Below, one piece after another: positions 1 to 7,700 of a stretch of DNA of 12,977 bases; within the stretch, counting starts at the first letter, position 1; each line of letters starts with the position of its first letter. Origin of the DNA: JAHJCL01 sp043818355 (GTDB lineage Bacteria; Patescibacteriota; Minisyncoccia; Minisyncoccales; DG-74-3); contig JBDRFX010000022.1 in the NCBI GenBank assembly GCA_043818355.1, positions 1 through 12,977 on the forward strand. The letters run 5' to 3'. Under the pieces are notes generated by a model. It saw only the letters and a program-made list of their open reading frames with translations, ran no database searches and was not told the origin of the DNA. The position numbers and the translations under genes are program-made.

Positions 1-402
1 CTTCCAGAACAAACCAAAACGCTTGGATATCCAATTCAAAACAGTAAAAATGTTTTCTTGAAAACAGTTGTTTTTAGCTATAATCCAAAAGTATTATTAC
101 TGTTAGACAAATATCTCAAAGAAGAAAAATCTATTGTGCGCTTTCTGATTATTAAGATTGAAGTAAAAAAAGTTAAAATTAGAAAAAGATATATAGACAA
201 AATAGATGCTTTAGCTCAAAAACAAGAAATTGAGAAAAAAATAGAAGAAAAAGCTGAAAAAATTATTAAGGAAGTCGACGAAAAAGAAGAAATTGAAATT
301 GCTGAGAAAATTCAATCTTTTACACAAGACTCTAAACAAAAAGAAGAAAAAGTCGAATTAAAAGATATTGATAAAAAATTAGAAGAAATTCTTGAGGAAT
401 AA
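1..402 (+). CDS. rpsF: 30S ribosomal protein bS6, 5'-truncated by window edge, long charged C-terminal tail
   Basis: bS6 binds 16S rRNA in the platform of the small subunit as a partner of bS18. The frame is open from base 1 for 133 residues to TAA, so the gene begins outside the window and about 45-50 N-terminal residues are missing. Residues 6-12 (KTLGYPI) match the family's KxLAYPI strand, followed by the second helix (LLLLDKYLK, 32-40) and the last core strand (IVRFLIIKIE, 45-54). This fits the bS6 ferredoxin-like fold. A Lys/Glu-rich tail of about 75 residues follows (roughly 58-133), probably helical or coiled-coil. Tails vary in this family, but this one is longer than the visible core. 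ssb starts 36 nt downstream and rpsR follows it, the classic rpsF-ssb-rpsR order, which supports the call. The TTG at 58 lies inside the core and is not the start. Confidence 0.9.
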   Translation, partial: LPEQTKTLGYPIQNSKNVFLKTVVFSYNPKVLLLLDKYLKEEKSIVRFLIIKIEVKKVKIRKRYIDKIDALAQKQEIEKKIEEKAEKIIKEVDEKEEIEIAEKIQSFTQDSKQKEEKVELKDIDKKLEEILEE

Positions 403-438
403 ATAAATTAATTAATCGCCTCAATCTAAACTAAAAAT

Positions 439-912
439 ATGTTTTTGAATAAAGTATTTATTTTAGGCAACTTAACTGCTGATCCCGAGATAAAAACATT
501 ACCATCGGGCCAGCCAGTAGCTAATTTCAGAATTGCTACTAATAGAGTTTTTTACAATCAAAACAAAGAAAAACAGGAACAAGTAGAATTTCATAGTGCT
601 GTTGCTTTTGGCAGAACCGCCGAAATAATTCAGCAATATTTAAAAAAAGGATCCATGCTTTTGATAGAAGGAAGACTTCAAACAAGATCTTGGGAAGACT
701 CAGCTGGTAATAAAAAATATAGAACAGAAATTATTGTAGAAAGATTACAAATGGGACCAAGAAGAACTCAACCAACTGTTTTTAATAATAAAGAAGAAAC
801 TCCCAGTAATACAAAACCTGAAGATAAAAAAGAAAAAGAAGAAGAAGTAGAGGAAGAAATTCCAATTATTGAAGAAGAAGAGGAAATTAATGTTGCCGAC
901 ATCCCCTTCTAA
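439..912 (+). CDS. ssb: Single-stranded DNA-binding protein
   Basis: This 157-residue protein coats single-stranded DNA in replication, repair and recombination and recruits partners through its C-terminal tip. Residues 1-105 form the OB fold. It opens MFLNKVFILGNLTADPEI, then has the conserved VANFRIATNR strand (27-36), FHSAVAFGRTAE (51-62), KGSMLLIEGRL (70-80) and W85 in the position of a DNA-stacking tryptophan. The region equivalent to E. coli W54 has F51. The tail (about 110-150) is Lys/Glu-rich and very acidic, and ends in DIPF (154-157), the standard SSB interaction tip, so the gene is intact. It sits between rpsF and rpsR and is probably co-transcribed with both. The start has no Shine-Dalgarno sequence, only a CTAAAAAT-ATG context. 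Family identity is secure; the tail's partners in this organism are unknown. Confidence 0.97.
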   Translation: MFLNKVFILGNLTADPEIKTLPSGQPVANFRIATNRVFYNQNKEKQEQVEFHSAVAFGRTAEIIQQYLKKGSMLLIEGRLQTRSWEDSAGNKKYRTEIIVERLQMGPRRTQPTVFNNKEETPSNTKPEDKKEKEEEVEEEIPIIEEEEEINVADIPF

Positions 913-941
913 AAAAACAATTAAAACACTGGATATCAAAT

Positions 942-1094
942 ATGGCTTGTTAATTTCTGAAAGAAAAACAACACAATTAAAAAATATATGGCTTGTTAAT
1001 TTCTGAAAGAAAAACAACACAATTAAAAAATATATGGCTTGTTACTTTCTGAAAGAAAAACAACACAATTAAAAAATATATGGCTTGTTACTTT
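942..1094 (+). repeat. 46-bp tandem repeat, three full copies plus 15 nt, each unit carrying the rpsR start region
   Basis: Copies lie at 942-987, 988-1033 and 1034-1079. A fourth partial copy (1080-1094) is the first 15 nt of rpsR itself. Copies 1 and 2 are identical; copy 3 differs by one base. Each unit begins ATGGCTTGTTA and ends with an A-run plus TATAT before the next ATG. Copies 1 and 2 read Met-Ala-Cys-stop, because the fourth codon is TAA. Copy 3 has TAC there and reads a 12-residue peptide (MACYFLKEKQHN) ending at 1072. Since 46 is not a multiple of three, successive starts fall in different frames. Without the array, the ssb-rpsR gap would be 29 nt. It fills most of the 167-nt intergenic stretch; I see no other signal there. 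Confidence 0.95.
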
Positions 1095-1280
1095 TGTATC
1101 AAAAATATTAATGAAATAGACTATAAGAATACACAGCTTTTAAGAAAGTTTATTTCTGGTTTGGGAAAAATAAGATCTAGAACACAAACTGGACTCTGCG
1201 CAAAACATCAAAGAAATTTAGCTCAAAACATTAAAAGAGCTAGACATCTTGGATTGCTTTCTCCAACATCAAAATATTAA
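1080..1280 (+). CDS. rpsR: 30S ribosomal protein bS18, zinc-ligand (C+) form
   Basis: bS18 pairs with bS6 on the platform of the 30S subunit. The 66-residue product has the family core: EIDYKNTQLLRKFIS (12-26), GKIRSRTQTGLCAKHQR (29-45) and IKRARHLGLLS (51-61). C3, C6, C40 and H43 (CYFC and CAKH) form the Cys/His set expected of zinc-binding C+ bS18 proteins; metal binding itself is inferred. The protein is shorter than the usual 70-80 residues because the basic N-terminal extension is missing and the first zinc ligand is residue 3. The start at 1080 is supported because an in-frame TGA at 1050-1052 closes the upstream frame and no other start codon lies between. There is no Shine-Dalgarno sequence; the context is AAAAAATAT-ATG. 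Its first 15 nt are the fourth partial copy of the upstream repeat. Confidence 0.96.
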   Translation: MACYFCIKNINEIDYKNTQLLRKFISGLGKIRSRTQTGLCAKHQRNLAQNIKRARHLGLLSPTSKY

Positions 1281-1289
1281 TCATTATTC

Positions 1290-1330
1290 AAAAAACTAAA
1301 AACTGCCCTAAAAAAGCAGTTTTGTTTTTT
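1290..1330. terminator. Bidirectional intrinsic terminator between convergent rpsR and recA
   Basis: AAAACTGC (1299-1306) pairs with GCAGTTTT (1316-1323) around a 9-nt loop. Beyond a small bulge, the A-run at 1290-1296 can pair with GTTTTTT (1324-1330). Both strands therefore show a stem followed by a T-rich tract. It starts 10 nt after the rpsR stop and ends 13 nt from the recA stop, so it can end both transcripts. Confidence 0.85.
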
Positions 1331-1342
1331 AAAAAATATTAT

Positions 1343-2365
1343 TTATTCTTCTTTTTGAGATAACTCAAGAATCTTTTTGGTAATCTCTTTAGTAATTTGA
1401 GGATTCTCTTTTAAAAATTGCTTTGACCCTTCAATTCCTTGACCCAATCCTTGACCCTCATATTCAAACCAACTCCCTTTTCTTTTCACAACATCATATC
1501 TAACTCCTGAATTTAAAACATCAGCTTCTCTTGAAATGCCCTCATTATAATAGATATCAAACTCAGCAACCTTAAATGGAGCAGCAACTTTATTCTTAAC
1601 AACTTTCATTCTGTGCCTTCCTCCAATAATAGCTTCACCCCTCTTAACTTGAGCTATTCTTCTTAAGTCAATTCTAATTGAAGAATAAAACTTTAGAGCC
1701 AATCCTCCTGGAGTTGTTTCTGGATTACCAAATCTTATACCAATTTTCATTCTAGTTTGATTCAAAAATATAACAACAGTTTTAGTTTTAGAAATTAAAC
1801 CAGAAAGTTTTCTTAAAGCTTGACTCATAAGCCTTGCCTGAAGACCAATTTGAAATTCTCCCATTTCTCCATCAATTTCAGCTCTTGGGACTAAGGCTGC
1901 AACAGAATCAACTACTATCACATCAATCTCTTTAGACTTAACCAATGTTTCTACAATCTGAAGTGCTTGTTCTCCAGAATCGGGTTGAGAAATCAATAAA
2001 TCTTTAACTTTTACTCCTAGTCTTTTTGCATAGTCAGGGTCAAGAGCATGTTCTGCGTCAATAAAAGCACAGGAACCATTCTGCTTTTGAGCCTCTGCAA
2101 CGACATGTAGGGCTAAGGTGGTCTTACCAGAGGATTCTGGTCCATAAATCTCAATTACCCTTCCCCTGGGCATTCCTCCCACTCCTAAGGCCAAATCAAC
2201 AGATAAGGATCCAGTGGGAACAACATCAACGTCCACTGCCCTTATCTCTTTAAGGGTCATTATTGCTCCTTCTCCAAAGCGTTGCTTAATTTCCTCAATA
2301 GCCCCCAGCAATTCTTCTTTAACTTTGGTTTCTTTTTTTTCAGAAACCTTTTTTTCTTTTGCCAT
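1343..2365 (-). CDS. recA: Recombinase RecA
   Basis: RecA forms ATP-dependent filaments on ssDNA, catalyses strand exchange and activates the SOS co-protease function. The 340-residue protein is full length for the family. It has Walker A GPESSGKT (75-82), the catalytic glutamate E105 in FIDAEHALDP, Walker B VIVVD (149-153), loop L1 around 162-173, Q203 in NQTRMKIG and loop L2 (about 203-219, FGNPETTPGG). The C-terminal domain runs from about 275, and its tail is Lys/Glu-mixed rather than strongly acidic. The N-terminal 18 residues are a Lys/Glu-rich extension. No intein or frameshift is visible. It begins 22 nt after the ftsK stop and is probably co-transcribed with it. The start context is AAAAATAT-ATG with no Shine-Dalgarno sequence. 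I did not see a LexA-type box before it or before ftsK, so SOS control is not supported here. Confidence 0.98.
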   Translation of the reverse strand: MAKEKKVSEKKETKVKEELLGAIEEIKQRFGEGAIMTLKEIRAVDVDVVPTGSLSVDLALGVGGMPRGRVIEIYGPESSGKTTLALHVVAEAQKQNGSCAFIDAEHALDPDYAKRLGVKVKDLLISQPDSGEQALQIVETLVKSKEIDVIVVDSVAALVPRAEIDGEMGEFQIGLQARLMSQALRKLSGLISKTKTVVIFLNQTRMKIGIRFGNPETTPGGLALKFYSSIRIDLRRIAQVKRGEAIIGGRHRMKVVKNKVAAPFKVAEFDIYYNEGISREADVLNSGVRYDVVKRKGSWFEYEGQGLGQGIEGSKQFLKENPQITKEITKKILELSQKEE

Positions 2366-2387
2366 ATATTTTTAAATAATTAATTAA

Positions 2388-4607
2388 CTATTCTTCTACC
2401 TCTTCTCCTTCTATGGTTCCTGATATGTTTTCATTATAATCGCTACCGAAACTACTTTCCTCTTCTGCGCGTCCCATCAAAACTTGCCTAGGCTTTGCTC
2501 CCTCCCCAGGGCCTATAACGCCCTTAGCTTCTAACATATCTAATAATCTGGCTGCTCTAGCATAGCCAATCCTCAATTTTCTTTGGAGATAAGACGCCGA
2601 AGCTTTTTCAGTCTCAATAACTATTTCTTTTGCTTCAGGGTATAAAATATCACTTTCTCCTGGCTCTCCATAGGCATTATAATTGCCCCCATCTACTCCA
2701 GGAGCATCTATAGTTGTTCTTTCTAGTTCTGCTTGTAAGTCTTGGGCCAATTCATCTTCCAAATTAACCTCACCATTATTATCTATAATCCATTGAATAA
2801 TTCTTTTAAGTTCTTTATCTGAGATATAAGCTCCTTGTACTCTTTTTGGTTTTAAGTTCTCAGATGATATGTACAGTAAATCACCAGATCCCAATAGCTT
2901 TTCTGCTCCAGAAGTATCTAAAACAGTTCTAGAGTCAATCTGGGAGGCAACTCTAAAGCTTACTCTAGTGGTAATATTAGCTTTAATCAAACCTGTCAAA
3001 ACTTCAACAGATGGTCTTTGTGTAGCTAAAACTAAATGAATTCCTATGGCTCTAGCCAGTTGAGCCAATCTAACAATTCCTACTTCTAAATCTCTCCCCC
3101 TAGCCATTATTAAATCAGCCAATTCGTCAACAATAAACACAATATAGGGCATTCTCTCTCTTCCCTCTTTAACCATCTTTTCATTATATGCTCTAATGTT
3201 TTTAACCTTATCCACTGATAATATTTCAAACCTTCTAGCCATTTCTTGGACTAGCCAATTTAAACAATTAACTGTTTTGGGAGCGTCATAAATAACTGGA
3301 GACAAAAGATGGGGTATGCTGTTGTAAGCATTAAACTCTACTCTCTTTGGATCCACTAAAATCAATCTCAGAACGTCAGGTCCATTCTTATACAACAAGG
3401 ACAATATTAAAGAATTCAAAAAAATTGTCTTACCAGCTCCAGTAGCTCCTGCCACCAATAAGTGTGGCATTCTAGTTAAGTCAGTAAATATGACGTCTCC
3501 TGCAACATCTTTACCCATAGCGATAGTTAATGTTCCCGCGCTCTTAAATTTAGAATCTGAAACCAAACTTCTTAAGGTAACTGTAGCTCTAATTTTATTT
3601 GGAATCTCAATTCCGACCAAAGATCTTCCTGGTATGGGAGCTTCTATCCTAATAGGATGAGCAGCCAAAGCTAAAGATAGATTATTAGAAAGCGTAGTAA
3701 TCTTAGATAACTTAATGCCTTCTGCGGGCTTTAAAGAATACTGAGTAACAGTTGGTCCAATATTTACTTCCGCCATTTGAACTGGTATGCCAAAGTTTTC
3801 TAATGTTTTTTGAATAATCATAGCATGAGCTCTAGTATCTCCAGCCTGAGGTTTTTCTTTCTCTTGAGCTAACAAATCTATTGGTGGTATTTTGTATTCT
3901 GAAGCAATAACACTTTCTGGAATCTCCTTAACCTCAATATCTAATTTTTCTTCTTTCTCTTCTTTCTTCTCTTCTTTCTTTTTGGAGAATGAAATAATTT
4001 CTTCAATCTTAAATTTTGGAGCTTCAGATTTTCTACCAAATACTTTACTAAAAATAGGTTTCGATTTTTCTTCTTTCTCTTCTTCTTTTTTCTCTGGTAT
4101 AGAGGGCATCAATAATTGTCTAAAAATCAAAAGACCTATAGAAATCAATGTAAGAAAAAATACTTCAGCTCCCCAAAAACCAAATAACTTTAAAAGAGGA
4201 GGACTTAAGAAATGACCAATCCATCCCCCCTTATCATATATGCCCTTGTCAAGTAAAGCTAGCACACCAGAGATACCGCAAGTAAATAATAAAGCAGCCA
4301 ATAAAATTAAAGAAGAAAACTGCCTGTATTCTGTTTTGAAAAAAACAAGTCCTGCCGCTGCCAAAGAGATGGGAATAGTATAAACAGCGCTACCGAATAA
4401 AAATACAGAAACTGCCATAAATTTATCTCCCACTATCCCTCCTTTTCCCAAAAAGCTCAATAAAATTAAGGAAGAAGTAGCAAATAACAAAACCCCATAA
4501 ATTAAATCTTTAACTTCTGAGGGCATATTTAAATTAAGAGAAAGTCCTTTTTTCTCTCTTGGTTGTTTGAAGTTTTTAGCGTTTTTCTTTGATTTCTTTC
4601 TAGCCAT
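2388..4607 (-). CDS. ftsK: DNA translocase FtsK/SpoIIIE
   Basis: FtsK is a septum-anchored hexameric ATPase that pumps chromosomal DNA during division. The 739-residue protein has a basic N-terminus, then four predicted membrane segments (about 33-52, 64-90, 97-118, 143-165). A Lys/Glu-rich linker spans about 170-225, much shorter than in E. coli and closer to SpoIIIE. The alpha/beta motor follows, with Walker A GATGAGKT (387-394), Walker B VFIVDE (490-495) and the downstream LVLATQRPS segment (525-533). The winged-helix gamma domain (about 652-712, ASYLQRKLRIGYARAARLLDMLE) is the part that reads orienting DNA motifs in known homologues. Walker A has Ala where Ser is common (GATGSGK). The C-terminus is a short acidic tail. 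It precedes recA by 22 nt and follows the rpoC terminator, so it probably heads its own two-gene unit. The start context is AAAATGTATAT-ATG, with no Shine-Dalgarno sequence. Confidence 0.97.
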   Translation of the reverse strand: MARKKSKKNAKNFKQPREKKGLSLNLNMPSEVKDLIYGVLLFATSSLILLSFLGKGGIVGDKFMAVSVFLFGSAVYTIPISLAAAGLVFFKTEYRQFSSLILLAALLFTCGISGVLALLDKGIYDKGGWIGHFLSPPLLKLFGFWGAEVFFLTLISIGLLIFRQLLMPSIPEKKEEEKEEKSKPIFSKVFGRKSEAPKFKIEEIISFSKKKEEKKEEKEEKLDIEVKEIPESVIASEYKIPPIDLLAQEKEKPQAGDTRAHAMIIQKTLENFGIPVQMAEVNIGPTVTQYSLKPAEGIKLSKITTLSNNLSLALAAHPIRIEAPIPGRSLVGIEIPNKIRATVTLRSLVSDSKFKSAGTLTIAMGKDVAGDVIFTDLTRMPHLLVAGATGAGKTIFLNSLILSLLYKNGPDVLRLILVDPKRVEFNAYNSIPHLLSPVIYDAPKTVNCLNWLVQEMARRFEILSVDKVKNIRAYNEKMVKEGRERMPYIVFIVDELADLIMARGRDLEVGIVRLAQLARAIGIHLVLATQRPSVEVLTGLIKANITTRVSFRVASQIDSRTVLDTSGAEKLLGSGDLLYISSENLKPKRVQGAYISDKELKRIIQWIIDNNGEVNLEDELAQDLQAELERTTIDAPGVDGGNYNAYGEPGESDILYPEAKEIVIETEKASASYLQRKLRIGYARAARLLDMLEAKGVIGPGEGAKPRQVLMGRAEEESSFGSDYNENISGTIEGEEVEE

Positions 4608-4650
4608 ATATACATTTTAACATAAAAATATTTTAAGATAAAAATATTTT
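4603..4650 (-). repeat. 16-bp AT-rich tandem repeat running into the ftsK start codon
   Basis: Plus-strand units 4619-4634 (AACATAAAAATATTTT) and 4635-4650 differ at one base. A third, degenerate unit at 4603-4618 matches at about 11 of 16 positions and contains the ftsK start codon. The two good copies put TTAAAAT twice on the coding strand, so the array overlaps the likely promoter. The third copy could be chance in such AT-rich DNA. Confidence 0.6.
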
Positions 4651-4658
4651 TGACCCAA
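4630..4658 (-). promoter_or_regulatory. Candidate sigma70-type promoter for ftsK-recA
   Basis: On the minus strand, TTGGGT (4653-4658; three of six matches to TTGACA) is followed after 17 nt by TAAAAT (4630-4635; five of six matches to TATAAT). It would give a very short leader before the ATG at 4607. The -35 overlaps the T-tract of the rpoC terminator. Position and -10 are plausible; the -35 is weak, and AT richness makes chance -10 matches common. Confidence 0.35.
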
Positions 4659-4688
4659 AAACAAAACTACAACTTTTTGAGCTGTAGT
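4656..4688 (-). terminator. Intrinsic terminator of the rpoBC transcript
   Basis: On the minus strand, ACTACAGCT (4688-4680) pairs with AGTTGTAGT (4674-4666) in a 9-bp stem with one G-U pair and a 5-nt loop. TTTTGTTTTT follows (4665-4656). It lies 23 nt after the rpoC stop. Confidence 0.85.
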
Positions 4689-4711
4689 AATTGTTAAAAA
4701 AATAATATTGC

Positions 4712-7700
4712 TTAACACTCTATATCTTTCTTATTGAATCCTGTACCAGCGGGAATTAACTTTCCGATAATAACGTTTTCTTTCAATCCTCTTAAGTAAT
4801 CTGTTTTGCCTTCAAGAGAAGCTTGAATAAGAACTCTAGACGTTTCTTGGAATGAAGCTGCAGACAAGAAACTATCTGTAGTCAAGGCAACCTTAGAAAT
4901 ACCTAATAATAATGAACGGGCTTTCATAGGATTCTTTTTATTCTTTTTAAGTGCTTCGTTAATTTCAAAGAATATAGATTTTTCAATAATTTGACCGGGA
5001 CTCAAAACAGAATCCCCTGAGTCTGATATTTTAACACGAGAAAACATCTGACGAATAATTACTTCAATATGTTTGTCATGAATAACAGCTCCCTGAGAAA
5101 CATAAATTCTTTGAATTTCTTTAACAATATATCTTTGAATAGCTTCCTTACCAGCTTGTTTAAATAAATCTTTTAAGTCAACACTACCTTCAAAAAGTTG
5201 TTGTCCTTTTTCAACTTCGTCCCCCTTTTTAACCAATAATCCAACTTTTACAGGAACTTTATAAGAAACAAGATCTCCTTTTTTATACTTTTTGTCATCT
5301 TCAGTAACCTTAACTTCAATAGTTCTCTCTGAATCAATATTAGTAATCGTTCCTTTAACTGTTGAGATAGCGGCTTGTCCTTTGGGCTTTCTGGCTTCAA
5401 ATATCTCCTGAACACGAGGCAATCCCATTGTAATATCTCCTCCAGAAGCCACACCACCAGTATGGAACGTTCTCATGGTTAACTGAGTGCCTGGTTCTCC
5501 GATAGCTTGAGCAGCTACAATACCAACTGTTCCTCCTAAAAAGGCTGGTTTATTATAACTCAAATCCCATCCATAACATTTTTGACAAACACCTCTTTTG
5601 CACTTGCATGTTATTGGAGAAAATACTTTTATAGATTCTACGTCAGATTCAATTATCTCTTCTCCTTTATGCCAATCAATTATTCCGTTCTTCTTGAGAA
5701 GCACTTCTCCGTTCTTTGTAACAACGTCTTCTGCAACATATCTTCCTGCAATTTTTAGCATAAAGTCTTGCCCCAGAATAGTGGCTTCTTTTCTAAAAAT
5801 CTCTAATCCTTCTTTGATACCACAATCCTTAGAAGTTATAATTACATCATGAGAAACATCAATAAGTCTTCTGGTTAAATATCCAGCTGTAGAAGTTCTC
5901 AAAGCTGTATCAGCTGTTCCCTTTCTGGCACCATGAGTAGAACTAAAATATTCCAATGTATCAAAACCTTCTTTGTAAGAGCTTTTTACGGGTAATTCCA
6001 TAATTTGACCAGATGGATTAATAACCAATCCTTTCATTCCACTCATCTGAACTGGTTGACTCCAAGAACCACGAGCTCCAGAATCAATAATTTGGAAAAC
6101 CGTTCCAGCCTTCTTAAGGGTAGCAGGAACCTTAGCTTCCAATTCTGTTTTAGCTGTCTGCCAAACTTCAATAATCTTAGTTACTCTTTCAGATTCTGAA
6201 AGCAAACCTTTTGTAAAGTGATCTTCAATCTGTTCTACTTCTTTTTCTCCAGTTAAAATAATTCCTGCTTTTTCTGGAGGAATAGCCAGATCATCCATGC
6301 CCCAAGAAATACCTGAAACCATAGCATAATTAAATCCTAATGTTTTGATTTTATCTAAGGTCTCTACCACTGCTTTATTATCAATCTCTCTAATAATCTT
6401 TCCGATTAATTTTTGTAATTTCTTAGAACCAAAATGGTCATTTTGAAACGCAACACCTTCTGGCAATGCTTCATTAAACAAAAGTCTACCTAAAGAAGTT
6501 TCTATTAACTCTCCTTCTTTGTTTTTAACTTTAATTTTAGCCTTTAAGTCAATAATATCTTTCTCTAAAGCCATAAGCGCTTCATTGAAGCTTGAAAAAA
6601 CCTTTCCTTCTCCCTGCAAACCATCCACCATATCTGTTAACCAATAACAACCCAAAACAATATCTTGGCTTGGTACAGCTATAGGCGTTCCTGTAGCTGG
6701 TTTTAATAAATTCAAAGAAGACATCATTAAGCTCTTGGTCTCATCCTGAGCTTCTTTAGACAAAGGCAAATAAACTGCCATCTGATCTCCATCAAAGTCA
6801 GCGTTAAAAGCCTTACAAACAAGAGGATGAAGTTTTATGGCTTGTCCTTCAATTAAAATTGGATAAAATCCCTGGATTCCCAATCTATGCAAAGTTGGAG
6901 CACGGTTTAATAAAACAGCTCTGTTCTTTACAACCTCTTCAAGATTTTCCCATACCTCATCCGTAGCCATTTCAATCAATCTAGATGCTCCCCTCACATT
7001 ATATACCAATTCTTTTTCTAAAAGTTTTTTAATAACAAAAGGCTTAAATAACTCTAAAGCCATTTTTTTAGGCAAACCAACTTGATCAAATTTTAATTGT
7101 GGTCCAATTACAATAACCGATCTTCCTGAATAGTCTACTCTTTTTCCCAAAAGATTCTGACGAAATCTTCCTTTCTTTCCTTTCAACATATCAGCTAAAG
7201 ATTTTAACAATCTTCTGTCTCCCGTACTAGCCTTAGTGGTGGTGCCTGTTTTCATTTGATTGTCTATCAATGCATCAACTGCTTCTTGCAACATTCTCTT
7301 TTCATTCCTAACAATTACGTCCGGTGCCGAAATCTCTAATAAATATTTTAAGCGATTATTTCTATTAATAACCCTTCTATATAGATCGTTTAAATCAGAG
7401 GCTGCATATCTGCCACCGTCCAATCTAACAATAGGCCTTAAGTCGGGTGGCAAAACAGGTAAAACAGTCATAAACATCCACTCTGGCCTTACTCCAGCCC
7501 CTAACATTGATTCAAACAACCTTAATCTTCTTGAGATATCTATTTGATTTTGAGTGCTAGCTCCTTTTAATTCTTCTTTTATCTTGATAATTTCTTTTTT
7601 AAAATCAAAACTTTCAAAAATCTGTCTTAAGACTTCTGCTCCCGTACCAGCTTCAAAAACCTCACCGTATTTTAAAGAATAATCAAGATATTCAATTTCA

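Noticed and set aside
745..1020. Minus-strand open frame of 91 codons opposite the ssb tail and repeat
   Set aside because: It is the reverse reading of the Glu/Lys-rich SSB tail, giving Phe-rich nonsense, and overlaps an unmistakable ssb.
2500..2507. KOPS-like octamer (GGGGAGGG on the minus strand) inside ftsK
   Set aside because: It fits GGGNAGGG but is a single occurrence produced by Gly/Glu codons in GPGEGA. One hit says nothing about orientation; a genome-wide skew test would be needed.
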